DNA from: Planctomycetota bacterium
GTDB lineage: Bacteria; Planctomycetota; Planctomycetia; Planctomycetales; Planctomycetaceae
Direction: 5' to 3'
NCBI GenBank assembly: GCA_022600195.1
Contig: JAHZKX010000045.1
Span: forward strand, 1 to 64,000
DNA length: 64,000 nt
Part shown: positions 18,450-26,936 of the stretch, in pieces
How the letters are laid out: each line of letters opens with the position of its first letter
How positions within the stretch are numbered: the first letter of the stretch is position 1
Made by a program: the position numbers and the translations under genes
Notes under the pieces: model-generated
Databases searched by the model: none
Seen by the model: only the letters and a program-made list of their open reading frames with translations
Told to the model about the DNA's origin: nothing

Positions 18450-19136
18450 TCAATCGCAGGAGAGCAGTTCTTTATTGCTGACAAAGTTTTTCCAGCAGGC
18501 ATATTTTTCTTGTTTCACCTGTTGCAGCAGAACCGGATTGCGACTGGGTTTGGCCGGCTTCTGAAATAGTTTCATACCGGCTTGAGTAGGAGTGCGACCT
18601 CCTTTTTTTGTATTACATCGACGACAGGCGCTGACAATATTTTCCCAGCTCATGCCTCCGCCGTGAGAGCGGGGAACAACATGATCCAGGCTCAACTGCT
18701 TCACACCAAATTTCTTATGGCAATACTGGCAGCGATAACTGTCCCTGATGAAGATATTCCGACGATTGAATTTGATGGTATTGTTGGGGATACGATTATA
18801 GTGCAGCAGGCGGACAACTCGGGGAACCTGAATTTCGAAGTTGACGGAAAGGATCCAGTCATCCAGTTCCGTTCGTTCATGAAATTCAGATCTCAGCTCA
18901 CTGATTTCGATCCAGGAACTGAAGTCATAATTCATAAAACTGCCGTCTTCAACGCTGATGACTTCTGCAATGTCTTTACTGAGCAGACAGAAAGCACGTC
19001 GGGCGGTGATGACGTGGACTGGTGAATAAGTTTTATTCAACGCCAACACGCTTGACTGCATGGCACTCGACTGTGCTTTTACGGTAGTTGCAGAAATCAT
19101 ACGCCGACCACCCTCCAGATCGATTTGCAAGGTCAT
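18450..19136 (-). CDS. HNH endonuclease-domain protein
   Basis: A 228-residue protein of a common planctomycete/cyanobacterial HNH type. The N-terminal half (VLALNKTYSPVHVITARRAFCLL) is the usual pre-HNH domain. The nuclease centre is RDSYRCQYCHKKFG, LSLDHVVPRSHGG, MSWENIVSACRRCNTKKG (about 147-195), giving two CxxC zinc knuckles and the H-N-H residues. The C-terminal tail is basic. The biological role of these stand-alone HNH proteins is unclear; no methylase, restriction partner or phage gene is adjacent. An internal Met near residue 27 could be the true start. Confidence 0.85.
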   Translation of the reverse strand: MTLQIDLEGGRRMISATTVKAQSSAMQSSVLALNKTYSPVHVITARRAFCLLSKDIAEVISVEDGSFMNYDFSSWIEISELRSEFHERTELDDWILSVNFEIQVPRVVRLLHYNRIPNNTIKFNRRNIFIRDSYRCQYCHKKFGVKQLSLDHVVPRSHGGGMSWENIVSACRRCNTKKGGRTPTQAGMKLFQKPAKPSRNPVLLQQVKQEKYACWKNFVSNKELLSCD

Positions 19137-19609
19137 GGCAATGTCAAAGTGTGATTACATTTAACGCGACTCACTCAAAAAAAGTATCATGGGAATTGCC
19201 GGGCATAATACCTGAATTTGTACACCGGTCAATTCAAAGTCCGAGAATCTTTGCATGGTTGATGCGCGCACTCTCATCGCAAATATTTTATACTTCAAGG
19301 GTCCTCTCGTTCAACTCTTCTCAGAAGCTTTTTTAAACCCAAATTGATGCGATGTCACAATTTATGGTCAGATCGATCTTCATTCGCACTATAAAAACAA
19401 GTTCAAAATGAATATGAAACGAGTCGCAAACGAGAACTGAATCTCAGTAGCGACTCTTTAAGGAATTGTTCATATGTATAGGTGTGTGGTGTTTTCCAAA
19501 CTTTGAATTTTCTTCAGAGAGACAACATTACCGTCAGCTTTAAGAGAACTCATTCGGGCGAACTATGCCAAATTCAGGCGAGAAATCTCGTTATCAATCA
19601 CAGGCAATT
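19137..19609. other. Intergenic region, 473 bp
   Basis: Between two minus-strand genes. Apart from the hairpin at 19421-19456, no gene, RNA or repeat was recognised. The part nearest 19136 should hold the promoter of the HNH gene. Confidence 0.4.
19421..19456 (-). terminator. Candidate hairpin terminator after the acyltransferase gene
   Basis: A 7-bp outer stem (GAGTCGC / GCGACTC) encloses a second 4-bp stem (GAGA / TCTC). On the minus strand it lies about 150 bp past the acyltransferase stop and is followed by a T-rich but not uniform tract. It may equally be a processing or structured-RNA element. Confidence 0.35.
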
Positions 19610-20896
19610 TCAGTCGAATGAATTGAGTTCGGTCATCAGACGGTCTCGAAAGTCACTCATCTGATCGGGTGAGAGTAACGGTTCTACAAAACATAATGTC
19701 ATATGCAAGCTGCCTGCGAGTGTTGATACAAGCAACATGACTTCCGGCCCTACCGCATTCTGCCCGGAGATGGAATAATCTTCGCGAATCGTTATATCGC
19801 CGATTTGTTCCGGCAGTGGAACCGGTCCGATATTCGACACGCCAACGGTGCCGAGTCGTCCCCAGTTATTTCCCGTAGCAATTTGCTCAAGCGATTTTCC
19901 GACAAAATCTCCAAAAAAGGGAACAGGAGGCCGGGCAAGGGGAACGGAGTCACGCACCTTTTTCGAACAAATTTGTGCCAGGGACAAGAGGTTACCAGAG
20001 TCCTCATGGGGAATTTTATTCATAAACCAGAAAATGAAGCAGCCGGGTTCGCGGGAATAGTCACCCGGTCCGCAATCATTGCGCAGAGAAATATTCGACA
20101 ATGTCAGGCAGGGTGAATTCCGGTCGTGCAGTAGTTCCTCGCTCGTTCGAATCATCGCTGCCAACAGCAAACCTTGAAATGAAATACCTTGTTGTTTTGT
20201 TGTATTCAGAAGTGCGGTGGTTTGCTCTGTCTCCAAACGAACAAAACGGACGCGCGTTTTTCTGGCTTCAATATGGGTCGGTAATCCTTCAGGCCTTTGA
20301 AAACGTGCCATCGTTTTCTGCTGACGCTTCAACTGAAATTCGTTGATGATAAACAGCAAGCTATTTCGTAACCTGTTTTCTTTATGCAGCAGCAACTCCA
20401 GCGGTTGAGTGATCGTCGTTTCAGTCAGCTCTGTCTCGGTCGGTTGCTGGAACTCTTGCAGAATGCGTTCGAGATGCACGGTTGCCGTCACAGGGTCGGC
20501 AATGGCATGGTTGTAAACCAGCAGTATTTCCCAGTCAGAAGACGCAGCAGAATGAACCACCACCATCCGCCATTGCGGGCCACCATTTTCCAGACGGCGG
20601 GTAAGCTGTTGTTCGGTTTCCTGACGCCAATGCTCGGGGGAATCTCTTGTGACTGATTCAACAATTGGTTGAAAGTTCTCCAGTCTTGCTAATCTTGGTT
20701 TCTTTCTGTGTCGAACGATGGTAGAGGCTAGTAGAGGCAGTGATCGGGTAGCGTGTTCCGCCGCAGCGCGGAGTTTCTCAACATCACAAGGTCCGGATAG
20801 CAGAACCGCTCGAATCATCAACCAGCCTCCGTACCGGTCGTTTCCTTCTTCAAACAGGCGTTCCACAAATCCTAAGGGACGCAGTAACTCAGGCAT
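19610..20896 (-). CDS. Condensation/acyltransferase-superfamily protein
   Basis: A protein of about 428 residues of the CoA-dependent acyltransferase / condensation-domain / alcohol O-acetyltransferase superfamily. The catalytic H-x3-D lies in LVYNHAIADPVTATVHL (about 150-166), where canonical HHxxxDG would have a first H and a G after D; the catalytic H and D are kept. A second-half signature VGVSNIGPVPLPEQ matches the SNxGP segment of this superfamily. It is not part of a peptide-synthetase cluster. The substrate is unknown and could be an alcohol, amine or glycolipid. The ATG at 20896 is preferred over a TTG at 20917. SerA lies upstream on the same strand. Confidence 0.72.
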   Translation of the reverse strand: MPELLRPLGFVERLFEEGNDRYGGWLMIRAVLLSGPCDVEKLRAAAEHATRSLPLLASTIVRHRKKPRLARLENFQPIVESVTRDSPEHWRQETEQQLTRRLENGGPQWRMVVVHSAASSDWEILLVYNHAIADPVTATVHLERILQEFQQPTETELTETTITQPLELLLHKENRLRNSLLFIINEFQLKRQQKTMARFQRPEGLPTHIEARKTRVRFVRLETEQTTALLNTTKQQGISFQGLLLAAMIRTSEELLHDRNSPCLTLSNISLRNDCGPGDYSREPGCFIFWFMNKIPHEDSGNLLSLAQICSKKVRDSVPLARPPVPFFGDFVGKSLEQIATGNNWGRLGTVGVSNIGPVPLPEQIGDITIREDYSISGQNAVGPEVMLLVSTLAGSLHMTLCFVEPLLSPDQMSDFRDRLMTELNSFD

Positions 20897-21045
20897 GGAT
20901 CGAACCAGTGCGGACAAAGAGGGTTGTGAAAACTTTTATCCTATCATCATATTCAACGCTATGACAACTTTGGCAACGAATGTTCGCCACAAATCCAGCA
21001 TGTCAGGAGAGATATGTGATCAACGTGCCAAAATTCTCACTGGTT

Positions 21046-21080
21046 TCGCTTCACCAGATCTATCAGATTTGGTGAAGCGA
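21046..21080. terminator. Perfect 11-bp inverted repeat after serA
   Basis: Arms TCGCTTCACCA and TGGTGAAGCGA are separated by 13 bases, 20 bp downstream of the serA stop. The stem is strong, but no U-run follows on either strand. It is a candidate terminator or mRNA 3'-end stabiliser for serA. Confidence 0.5.
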
Positions 21081-21099
21081 CTTGAAAACCAGAATGAGA

Positions 21100-22725
21100 T
21101 TATTGTAACCAGGAAAGTGGCGCCGTTGCTGGGGGCATTTTTATGAGTTTCACGCAGGAAACTTCTTTGTGCTGGGAGACTTCCTCAAGTGCAGCATCCG
21201 GAACATCTCCATCTACATTCAACACTGCGATTGCCTCGCCACCAGGTTGGTTTTGCAGTCGCCCTAAGGCCATGTGAGCAATATTGACTTTGTGGTTGCC
21301 CAACACAGTGCCGATGTAACCGATGAGCCCGGGTACGTCATTATGTCGGTAAATCAGCAGGTTACCATCAAGGTAGCCATCAAGGTAGAACTCATCGAGA
21401 CGTGTCAGACGTAAAAAGTCCTGACCAAAAATGGTTCCGGCAGCGGAAGATTGTCCTTGTTCGGTTTCAATTGTTGCAGAGATCAACGTGGAGAGGGTTC
21501 CCACTTCGGTGGATCGCGATTCCGAAATGTCGATGCCACGTTCTTTGGCGAAGACAGTCGCGTTTACGATATTGATGTCTGCCTCAAATGCATTGGAAAG
21601 CAACCCTGCGGTGAAGCTGGAGGTAATCAGTTTTGTCTGTTTCTCTGCCACTTCGCCACGATATTGTATTTGAACACTTTTCAGGATGCCTTTAGTCAAT
21701 TGAGACAAAAACAGGCCTAGCCGATGTCCCAGTTCGATATGCGGTTTGAGATCTGCCATCTCGGCGCCCGAAACAGGAATCATGTTGATAGCGTGTCTAA
21801 TTTCGTTTCGAGTCAGAAAGTCTGAAATGATTTCTGCGGCTTCCAGCGCCACCATCTCCTGAGCTTCATCTGTAGAAGCACCGAGATGAGGAGTAGCCAG
21901 CATGTTGGGGGCATCAATCAGTCGTTTGTTTTCTGGTGGTTCCTGAGTAAAGACGTCACAAGCGGCGCCGGCGACTTTGCCCGATTCGAGGGCATCGGCC
22001 AGATCGTCTTCATTCACAATACCCCCTCGGGCACAGTTAATGATTCTGACTCCGGATCGCATCGAAGCGATACGTTCTGCGTTGATCAGGTCACGCGTTT
22101 CATCAGTCAATGGAGTATGTACAGTCAAAAAATCACAGTGTTTGACCAGCTCATCAACTTCTTTGTAAAGTTCAATGCCATATTCGGCTGCGCGTTCTGC
22201 CGAGAGGAAAGGGTCATAACCAATGATTTTCATTTCCAGGCCTTGTGCCCTTTGTGCCACCGAAAGACCGATCCGTCCCAGGCCGATAATGGCCAGCGTT
22301 TTACCGGCAACCTGGGTTCCCGTTAATTTCTTTCGTTCCCACTTGCCTTCTTTCATGGTGGCGTAAGCAGGACCAATGTTACGGGCCAGAGACATCATTA
22401 AAGCTATTGTCTGTTCTGCCGTGCTGGTGGTATTTCCCGCAGGAGTGTTCATCACGACGATGCCTTCCCGAGTGGCGGCAGCGCGGTCGATATTATCGAC
22501 GCCCACACCAGCCCGGACGATCGCCTTGAGTCTGGGTTGATCTTTCAGGACTTCTTCAGTCAGCTTCGTTGCACTGCGAATGATAATTCCATCAGCCGAT
22601 TTGAGCGCCTCTCGGACCTCTTCTGGTGAAAGTCCGGAACGAATATCGAGCTCGATTTCCGGGTTTTCTTCTAGAATTTTCAGACCAGCTGGCGAAAGAT
22701 TGTCCGTGATCAGGACTCGGTACAT
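21100..22725 (-). CDS. serA: D-3-phosphoglycerate dehydrogenase
   Basis: A 541-residue enzyme that oxidises 3-phosphoglycerate to phosphohydroxypyruvate, the first step of serine synthesis. The substrate domain (IIIRSATKLTEEVL, RAGVGVDNID) is followed by the NAD-binding fold (AIIGLGRIGLSVAQRAQGL, about 145-163) and the catalytic R/E/H series ending ATPHLGAS. The long C-terminal part has the intervening ASB domain and an ACT domain (LLIYRHNDVPGLIGYIGTVL), as in the long type I enzymes controlled by serine. The ATG at 22725 is chosen; a GTG lies three codons upstream. It is divergent from the TAXI receptor gene. Confidence 0.96.
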   Translation of the reverse strand: MYRVLITDNLSPAGLKILEENPEIELDIRSGLSPEEVREALKSADGIIIRSATKLTEEVLKDQPRLKAIVRAGVGVDNIDRAAATREGIVVMNTPAGNTTSTAEQTIALMMSLARNIGPAYATMKEGKWERKKLTGTQVAGKTLAIIGLGRIGLSVAQRAQGLEMKIIGYDPFLSAERAAEYGIELYKEVDELVKHCDFLTVHTPLTDETRDLINAERIASMRSGVRIINCARGGIVNEDDLADALESGKVAGAACDVFTQEPPENKRLIDAPNMLATPHLGASTDEAQEMVALEAAEIISDFLTRNEIRHAINMIPVSGAEMADLKPHIELGHRLGLFLSQLTKGILKSVQIQYRGEVAEKQTKLITSSFTAGLLSNAFEADINIVNATVFAKERGIDISESRSTEVGTLSTLISATIETEQGQSSAAGTIFGQDFLRLTRLDEFYLDGYLDGNLLIYRHNDVPGLIGYIGTVLGNHKVNIAHMALGRLQNQPGGEAIAVLNVDGDVPDAALEEVSQHKEVSCVKLIKMPPATAPLSWLQ

Positions 22726-23036
22726 GGAACTCACTCACTTCTTAAAAAAGAAAGGCAAAGGGTCAGGAAATCACTACGACTCCTGTATAATACAGAGATT
22801 TCGTCCCTTAGCATAGTTCGCCAAAAAATCGCGCCAAGGCAAATGACACTGCAATGTAAGGAATTCCAGAAACAGTTTAATCCTCTCTGGGAAGAGAATC
22901 GTTTTTCATAAGTAAACCATCGTTTTCCGCCTGTAAAAGGGGATTAGATCAGTCAAAATGAGTATGATATTCTGTGCACATTCTTCTGTATTGATCCGGG
23001 ATTACTATTTTTGAGAATTCATTGTAAAGGATAGAA
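22726..23036. promoter_or_regulatory. Divergent promoter region, serA / TAXI receptor
   Basis: About 310 bp between divergent genes, so it must hold both promoters. No clear operator, hairpin or small gene was recognised. AAAGGATAG just before 23037 is the ribosome site of the TAXI gene. Confidence 0.4.
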
Positions 23037-24428
23037 ATGAAGCGTTCTCTATTCAAAATTCTGGTTGTGATCCTGCTCATTTCGTTCCCGGTGATATTGC
23101 ATCAGGTTTATCGGTGGACGACGGCATTGCCCAGTCAGATCACGATTGCCGCCGGGTATCCCGAAGGCCGCTATTATGGTCTCGGAGAACAGCTCAAAGC
23201 AACGCTGGAGCAACAATTTCAGATCAAGGTGCAGGTTCTGGAGACCAAAGGCTCTCTGGAAAATTTGCAGTTGTTACGGAGTGGAAAGGCAGACCTGGGC
23301 TTCTATCAACCGGGTACCGAATTGGCGCTCTCGAAGTTGAAGAAACCGGCAGAACGTGCGGAAGCGAACATTCATCATTCAGATCACATCTGTTTTATTG
23401 CGAATTTGTACTCACAAGTTCTGCACATTATCGTGCGATCCGATTCTGATATCGTGGATGTAGAAGATCTGAAAGGCCGCCGGATTTCAATCGGTCAAAA
23501 AGATTCCGGAGATCTGGCTGCAAGTCTTCCTCTACTACGACATTTACAGATCAATCTGGATGAAATCGATGAAGTTTATCTTTCTTATCATGAGGTCAAG
23601 GAATTGCTGGGTCAGAAGAAACTGGATGGCATGATTGTGACATTAGGTATTGAGGCACCGATGCTGCATGATTTACTGGATACCGGAAAATATCGAATAT
23701 TGGAAATCCCATTTAGTGCTGCACTGGCTCGTAAGGAAGCGGGCTTTTATGAATATGAGATTCCCGCGGGATTGTTTCGCAGGTCAGATCCTACCGTCCC
23801 TGAGCAAAATTTAAGAACGGTCGCCTGTGGTGCGCACCTGCTGGCACAGGAGTCTGTTTCTGATGAACTGATTGCCCATATTACCTCCGTGATTATGCAT
23901 CAAAAATTTTCGCGGCACATGCATTTGAACGAACTGTTTGTCGAGGGAAGTAGTTTTGCGCGGGATAATCAGAGTTTTCCGGTGCATGCTGGTGCGGACC
24001 ATGTCTATAACCCGGAATTGAAACCGTTCATGAATTCTGAATTTGTGGAAGCGACAGAGGGCATGCGCTCGTTTATCGTGTCGATGCTGATTGCCGCCTA
24101 TTTGTTATTTCGCTGGATCCAAAAACGGCGTGCGAAAGCTCAGGACCATAAACTGGACAGATTCATCATAAAGTTGGTGGAAATTGAAAACAAACAAATG
24201 CAGCTGGACGGAAATAACTTGGATGACGGGCCTGCTTTACACATCCTGCTGGATGAAGTCACGATTTTACGCCAGGAAACATTGAAACAATTTTCAGCTC
24301 ATGAACTGAACGAAGATCGTGCCACCGATGCTTTTCTGGGAATGTGCCACGCACTGAGTGACAAAATAAATGCCAAACTGTTAGGCTGGAAAATAGACCG
24401 CCTGGGTGAGACAATTACCCGGTCTTGA
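23037..24428 (+). CDS. Membrane-tethered TAXI-family solute receptor
   Basis: A 463-residue protein. An N-terminal hydrophobic segment (about 5-22) leads into a TAXI-type periplasmic binding domain (about 33-300: ITIAAGYPEGRYYGLGEQL, LQLLRSGKADLGFYQPGTELAL, VEDLKGRRISIGQKDSGD). A second membrane helix follows at about 344-360 (FIVSMLIAAYLLFRWIQKRR), then a charged cytoplasmic tail of about 100 residues. Classical TAXI proteins are soluble receptors for TRAP permeases, but no DctQ/DctM permease gene is adjacent here. With two membrane helices it looks more like a fixed sensor or an accessory subunit. The next gene encodes an unknown membrane protein and may be its partner. Confidence 0.85.
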   Translation: MKRSLFKILVVILLISFPVILHQVYRWTTALPSQITIAAGYPEGRYYGLGEQLKATLEQQFQIKVQVLETKGSLENLQLLRSGKADLGFYQPGTELALSKLKKPAERAEANIHHSDHICFIANLYSQVLHIIVRSDSDIVDVEDLKGRRISIGQKDSGDLAASLPLLRHLQINLDEIDEVYLSYHEVKELLGQKKLDGMIVTLGIEAPMLHDLLDTGKYRILEIPFSAALARKEAGFYEYEIPAGLFRRSDPTVPEQNLRTVACGAHLLAQESVSDELIAHITSVIMHQKFSRHMHLNELFVEGSSFARDNQSFPVHAGADHVYNPELKPFMNSEFVEATEGMRSFIVSMLIAAYLLFRWIQKRRAKAQDHKLDRFIIKLVEIENKQMQLDGNNLDDGPALHILLDEVTILRQETLKQFSAHELNEDRATDAFLGMCHALSDKINAKLLGWKIDRLGETITRS

Positions 24429-24492
24429 TCTCATCGACGTGGATGGTCTTTTTTCATCAATCGTGCAACATTATTTTGTCCGGAATCGGATC

Positions 24493-25167
24493 ATGCTGGC
24501 AGACGACAATCTCATGAATTGCTTCTTGATTGTCATGGGAATGGTTGTCGGTTATCTGTTTATACTGATTCCCATTTTGGTTTATTATGCGATTCAGCAT
24601 ATGCGATCACCTCAATTGATTTCATTGCCGGAAGCGGATTGGGATGATTACCTCACGGGGAAATGTCGTCTTGAATCTGATTGGGCTGGAACCAATCAAT
24701 TCGAATTGGTTGGTATCTATCGATTACAGCAGAATTTTATTCTGGTGTGGCAAAATTCTGATATTGCCGCTTATTTTCAAATTACGCTCTCACCATATGG
24801 GCGGTTCCATAATTTTACGACTCTCTTCAAAGAAGATTATTCTCTGGTGACCGCCAATGACCGGGAATCTTTGGTCTTTCCCGCTCCCCCCAAGCGATTT
24901 GTGCAATCATTTGGAATCGAGAAGATTGACGCCTTGAATGAAAAACACCAGTCTTCCGTTGCCGATTTAACCAGAGTCAAACATCTGGAATTGCCAGAGC
25001 AGTTACCAGGTTTCGAAGAGACCTATCTTGGTAGCATCCAACAACAGCATGAGTATGTGCGTTCGTTTCCCTTTTATCCGATTCTGGGGATCTGGTGGTA
25101 TCATATTGGTCGTCGTACGAAATTCAATCAACCCATTAATCTGCAAGAAGCGGTTTTAGAGAATTGA
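24493..25167 (+). CDS. Membrane protein of unknown function, partner of TAXI receptor
   Basis: About 224 residues from the ATG at 24493; a GTG at 24406 would overlap the upstream gene by 23 bp and give 253 residues. One long hydrophobic helix near the N-terminus (FLIVMGMVVGYLFILIPILVYY) is followed by a soluble domain of about 185 residues with many aromatic residues and no recognised motif. Same-strand position right behind the TAXI receptor suggests co-transcription and a shared complex. I do not recognise the family. The start is uncertain. Confidence 0.65.
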   Translation: MLADDNLMNCFLIVMGMVVGYLFILIPILVYYAIQHMRSPQLISLPEADWDDYLTGKCRLESDWAGTNQFELVGIYRLQQNFILVWQNSDIAAYFQITLSPYGRFHNFTTLFKEDYSLVTANDRESLVFPAPPKRFVQSFGIEKIDALNEKHQSSVADLTRVKHLELPEQLPGFEETYLGSIQQQHEYVRSFPFYPILGIWWYHIGRRTKFNQPINLQEAVLEN

Positions 25168-25205
25168 ATGATGATATTTTGAATCCGAGAACGGTTTTCC
25201 GTATA

Positions 25206-25835
25206 TTATTTCTGCAGTTTCCATAATCCTCGATGGATAATCCAGCCTTCCTTTCGTTTTTTTCTTTCAAAGCTGGTTTGGTAATCCATTTCATGTTCAG
25301 GGGAATGTTCTTCAGGTGTTTCCCTGCGTGTGAACTGACTTGTGTGATCCATCAGGTTTTTAACCCGATCGAAGTATTCTTCCACGTCGGTCCAGAAGTG
25401 AAGCTCACCACCGTTTTTCAGCGCAGTGGTGATCTGTTTGACGAACACGTCTGTAAAGATTCGATGTTTGTGATGTTTTTTTTTCCACCAGGGATCAGGA
25501 AAGTAAACGTGAACCTCTGAGATGGATGAGTCTGGAATATATTTATCAAAGGCAATTCTGGCATCACCTCCCAGTACGCGGGCATTCGTACGATTTGCTT
25601 TCAGTAGTCGGGTCGCTCCCCTGCGTCCTTCGCGATAATTAATTTCCATACCGAGATAATTTTTGTCGGGGTTGGCTTCACTGGAATTGAACAGGAAAAG
25701 CCCGCGGCCTGCGCCCACATCTAAAACGACGGGGTTGTCGTTTCCGAAAAAGAGACTCCAGTTCAAGGGGCCTTCCAGGTCTTCAAGAGTAAGAAAATAG
25801 GGTTTGAGATCATTCACAGGTTGAGAACATGACAT
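25206..25835 (-). CDS. trmB: tRNA (guanine46-N7)-methyltransferase
   Basis: A 209-residue SAM-dependent enzyme forming m7G46 in the tRNA variable loop. The SAM motif VVLDVGAGRGLFLFNSS (about 38-54) and GMEIN come first, then DAR, and the TrmB signature VYFPDPWWKKKHHKHRIF (about 113-130). The C-terminus ends with the T-x-FE..KxxxG-type segment (QTSFERKKRKEGW). A GTG at 25853 is an alternative start six codons upstream. It converges on the TAXI operon, 38 bp apart, and diverges from pncC. Confidence 0.94.
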   Translation of the reverse strand: MSCSQPVNDLKPYFLTLEDLEGPLNWSLFFGNDNPVVLDVGAGRGLFLFNSSEANPDKNYLGMEINYREGRRGATRLLKANRTNARVLGGDARIAFDKYIPDSSISEVHVYFPDPWWKKKHHKHRIFTDVFVKQITTALKNGGELHFWTDVEEYFDRVKNLMDHTSQFTRRETPEEHSPEHEMDYQTSFERKKRKEGWIIHRGLWKLQK

Positions 25836-25963
25836 GATAGAAAGCAGGGGCACTTTGAGTTTTTAGTAAGCAGGCAATTATTACGACGCACACACTGTAG
25901 AATAGATGGCGGGGCGTGTAAATTATCAATAGAGGGCCTGAGGTTGTTTTTTAGGAGATCTGG

Positions 25964-26524
25964 ATGTTACCCGAGTTTTTAATGCAGGCTGCCACCGAAG
26001 TAAAAACAGCGTTGATGTTAAAAGACGAGAAGCTGGTGCTTGCGGAAAGTTGTACAGGGGGCTTACTGGCAACATTATTAACCAGTCTGCCGGGGATTTC
26101 CGAATTCTTTTGTGGGTCGGCTGTGGTTTATCGCTGGGATACGAAGATGAAGTGGCTGGGAGTCCAGCCAGAGACCCTGGAAAAATATACGGATGTGAGT
26201 CGTGAGACTGCCAGAGAGATGGCATTGGGCGTTTTGAATCAAACTCCCGAAGCTTCATTGGCGGCTTCCATTTCCGGACATCTGGGGCCAAACGCACCCA
26301 AACAACAGGATGGACTGATTTGTATCGCGGTGGCAGGGCGAATCTCAACCGATCTCCACAGTCCACCTGAATTGATTACTGCTGAATCTTTCGAGTGTGA
26401 TACTCTGATTGAAAAGCTTCAACTTGCTGGTAACTTCAGCCCGGAGCTCACTCTTCGGCAACGCCGACAACTTGCTGCTGCCTTCCAGCTGTTACAGATG
26501 ATTTTAAATACTTTGGAGCAGTAG
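25964..26524 (+). CDS. pncC: Nicotinamide-nucleotide amidohydrolase (CinA C-terminal domain)
   Basis: A 186-residue stand-alone CinA_C domain that deamidates nicotinamide mononucleotide to nicotinate mononucleotide, recycling pyridine nucleotide. LAESCTGGLLATLLTSLPG (about 26-44) carries the catalytic S/C-T-G-G loop, followed by SAVVYRWDTKMKWLGV, SRETAREMALG and the SISGHLGPNAPKQQDGLICIAV segment (normally TGIAGPxGGxxxKPVG, here variant). AGGAG lies 6 bases before the ATG. The N-terminal molybdopterin-like domain of long CinA is absent. A NAD synthetase gene lies 3.5 kb downstream. Confidence 0.88.
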   Translation: MLPEFLMQAATEVKTALMLKDEKLVLAESCTGGLLATLLTSLPGISEFFCGSAVVYRWDTKMKWLGVQPETLEKYTDVSRETAREMALGVLNQTPEASLAASISGHLGPNAPKQQDGLICIAVAGRISTDLHSPPELITAESFECDTLIEKLQLAGNFSPELTLRQRRQLAAAFQLLQMILNTLEQ

Positions 26525-26936
26525 CTTCCCCCTGTTTCTCTGGAATTCAGGGCTGTGAGACGGGAACCTTCAAATCGGTTTCACACTGTGGTCGCATATT
26601 CCGAATAATCGTCAAACTTTACCCGTCTGGAAAAGGTTACTCTATTATTACACCTGTTGTAATCAGCTCTTCCAGCACGATCTTCGTTACGGACGCGATA
26701 TTCTGTACTTCCCTTTACATCAGCACAACGTGAATAACCGAACTATTCATTAAGCCGTGAGTGGTCGTTCGAAGCATTTCATTTGGCATGATCGATGTAA
26801 ATAGAATTTACCTCCCCTGGAGCGATCAAATCAAAAGAGACTTGAACGGACTCTTAGATGTGTTCATGGAAGTGTATTTACACAACGGCTAAGGCAAACT
26901 AATTGCTCTCGACTCATCTTTTTCGAGGATTTCATA
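26525..26936. other. Intergenic region upstream of the TPR/HEAT lipoprotein
   Basis: About 410 bp without a supported gene. A small inverted repeat (ATTACA, 5-base spacer, TGTAAT) lies at 26647-26663. No RNA gene was recognised. It should contain the promoter of the downstream lipoprotein. Confidence 0.4.

Noticed and set aside
18450-19136. HNH gene as part of a restriction, CRISPR or phage system
   Set aside because: No methylase, Cas gene, repeat-spacer array or phage gene is adjacent; it matches the common stand-alone HNH type.
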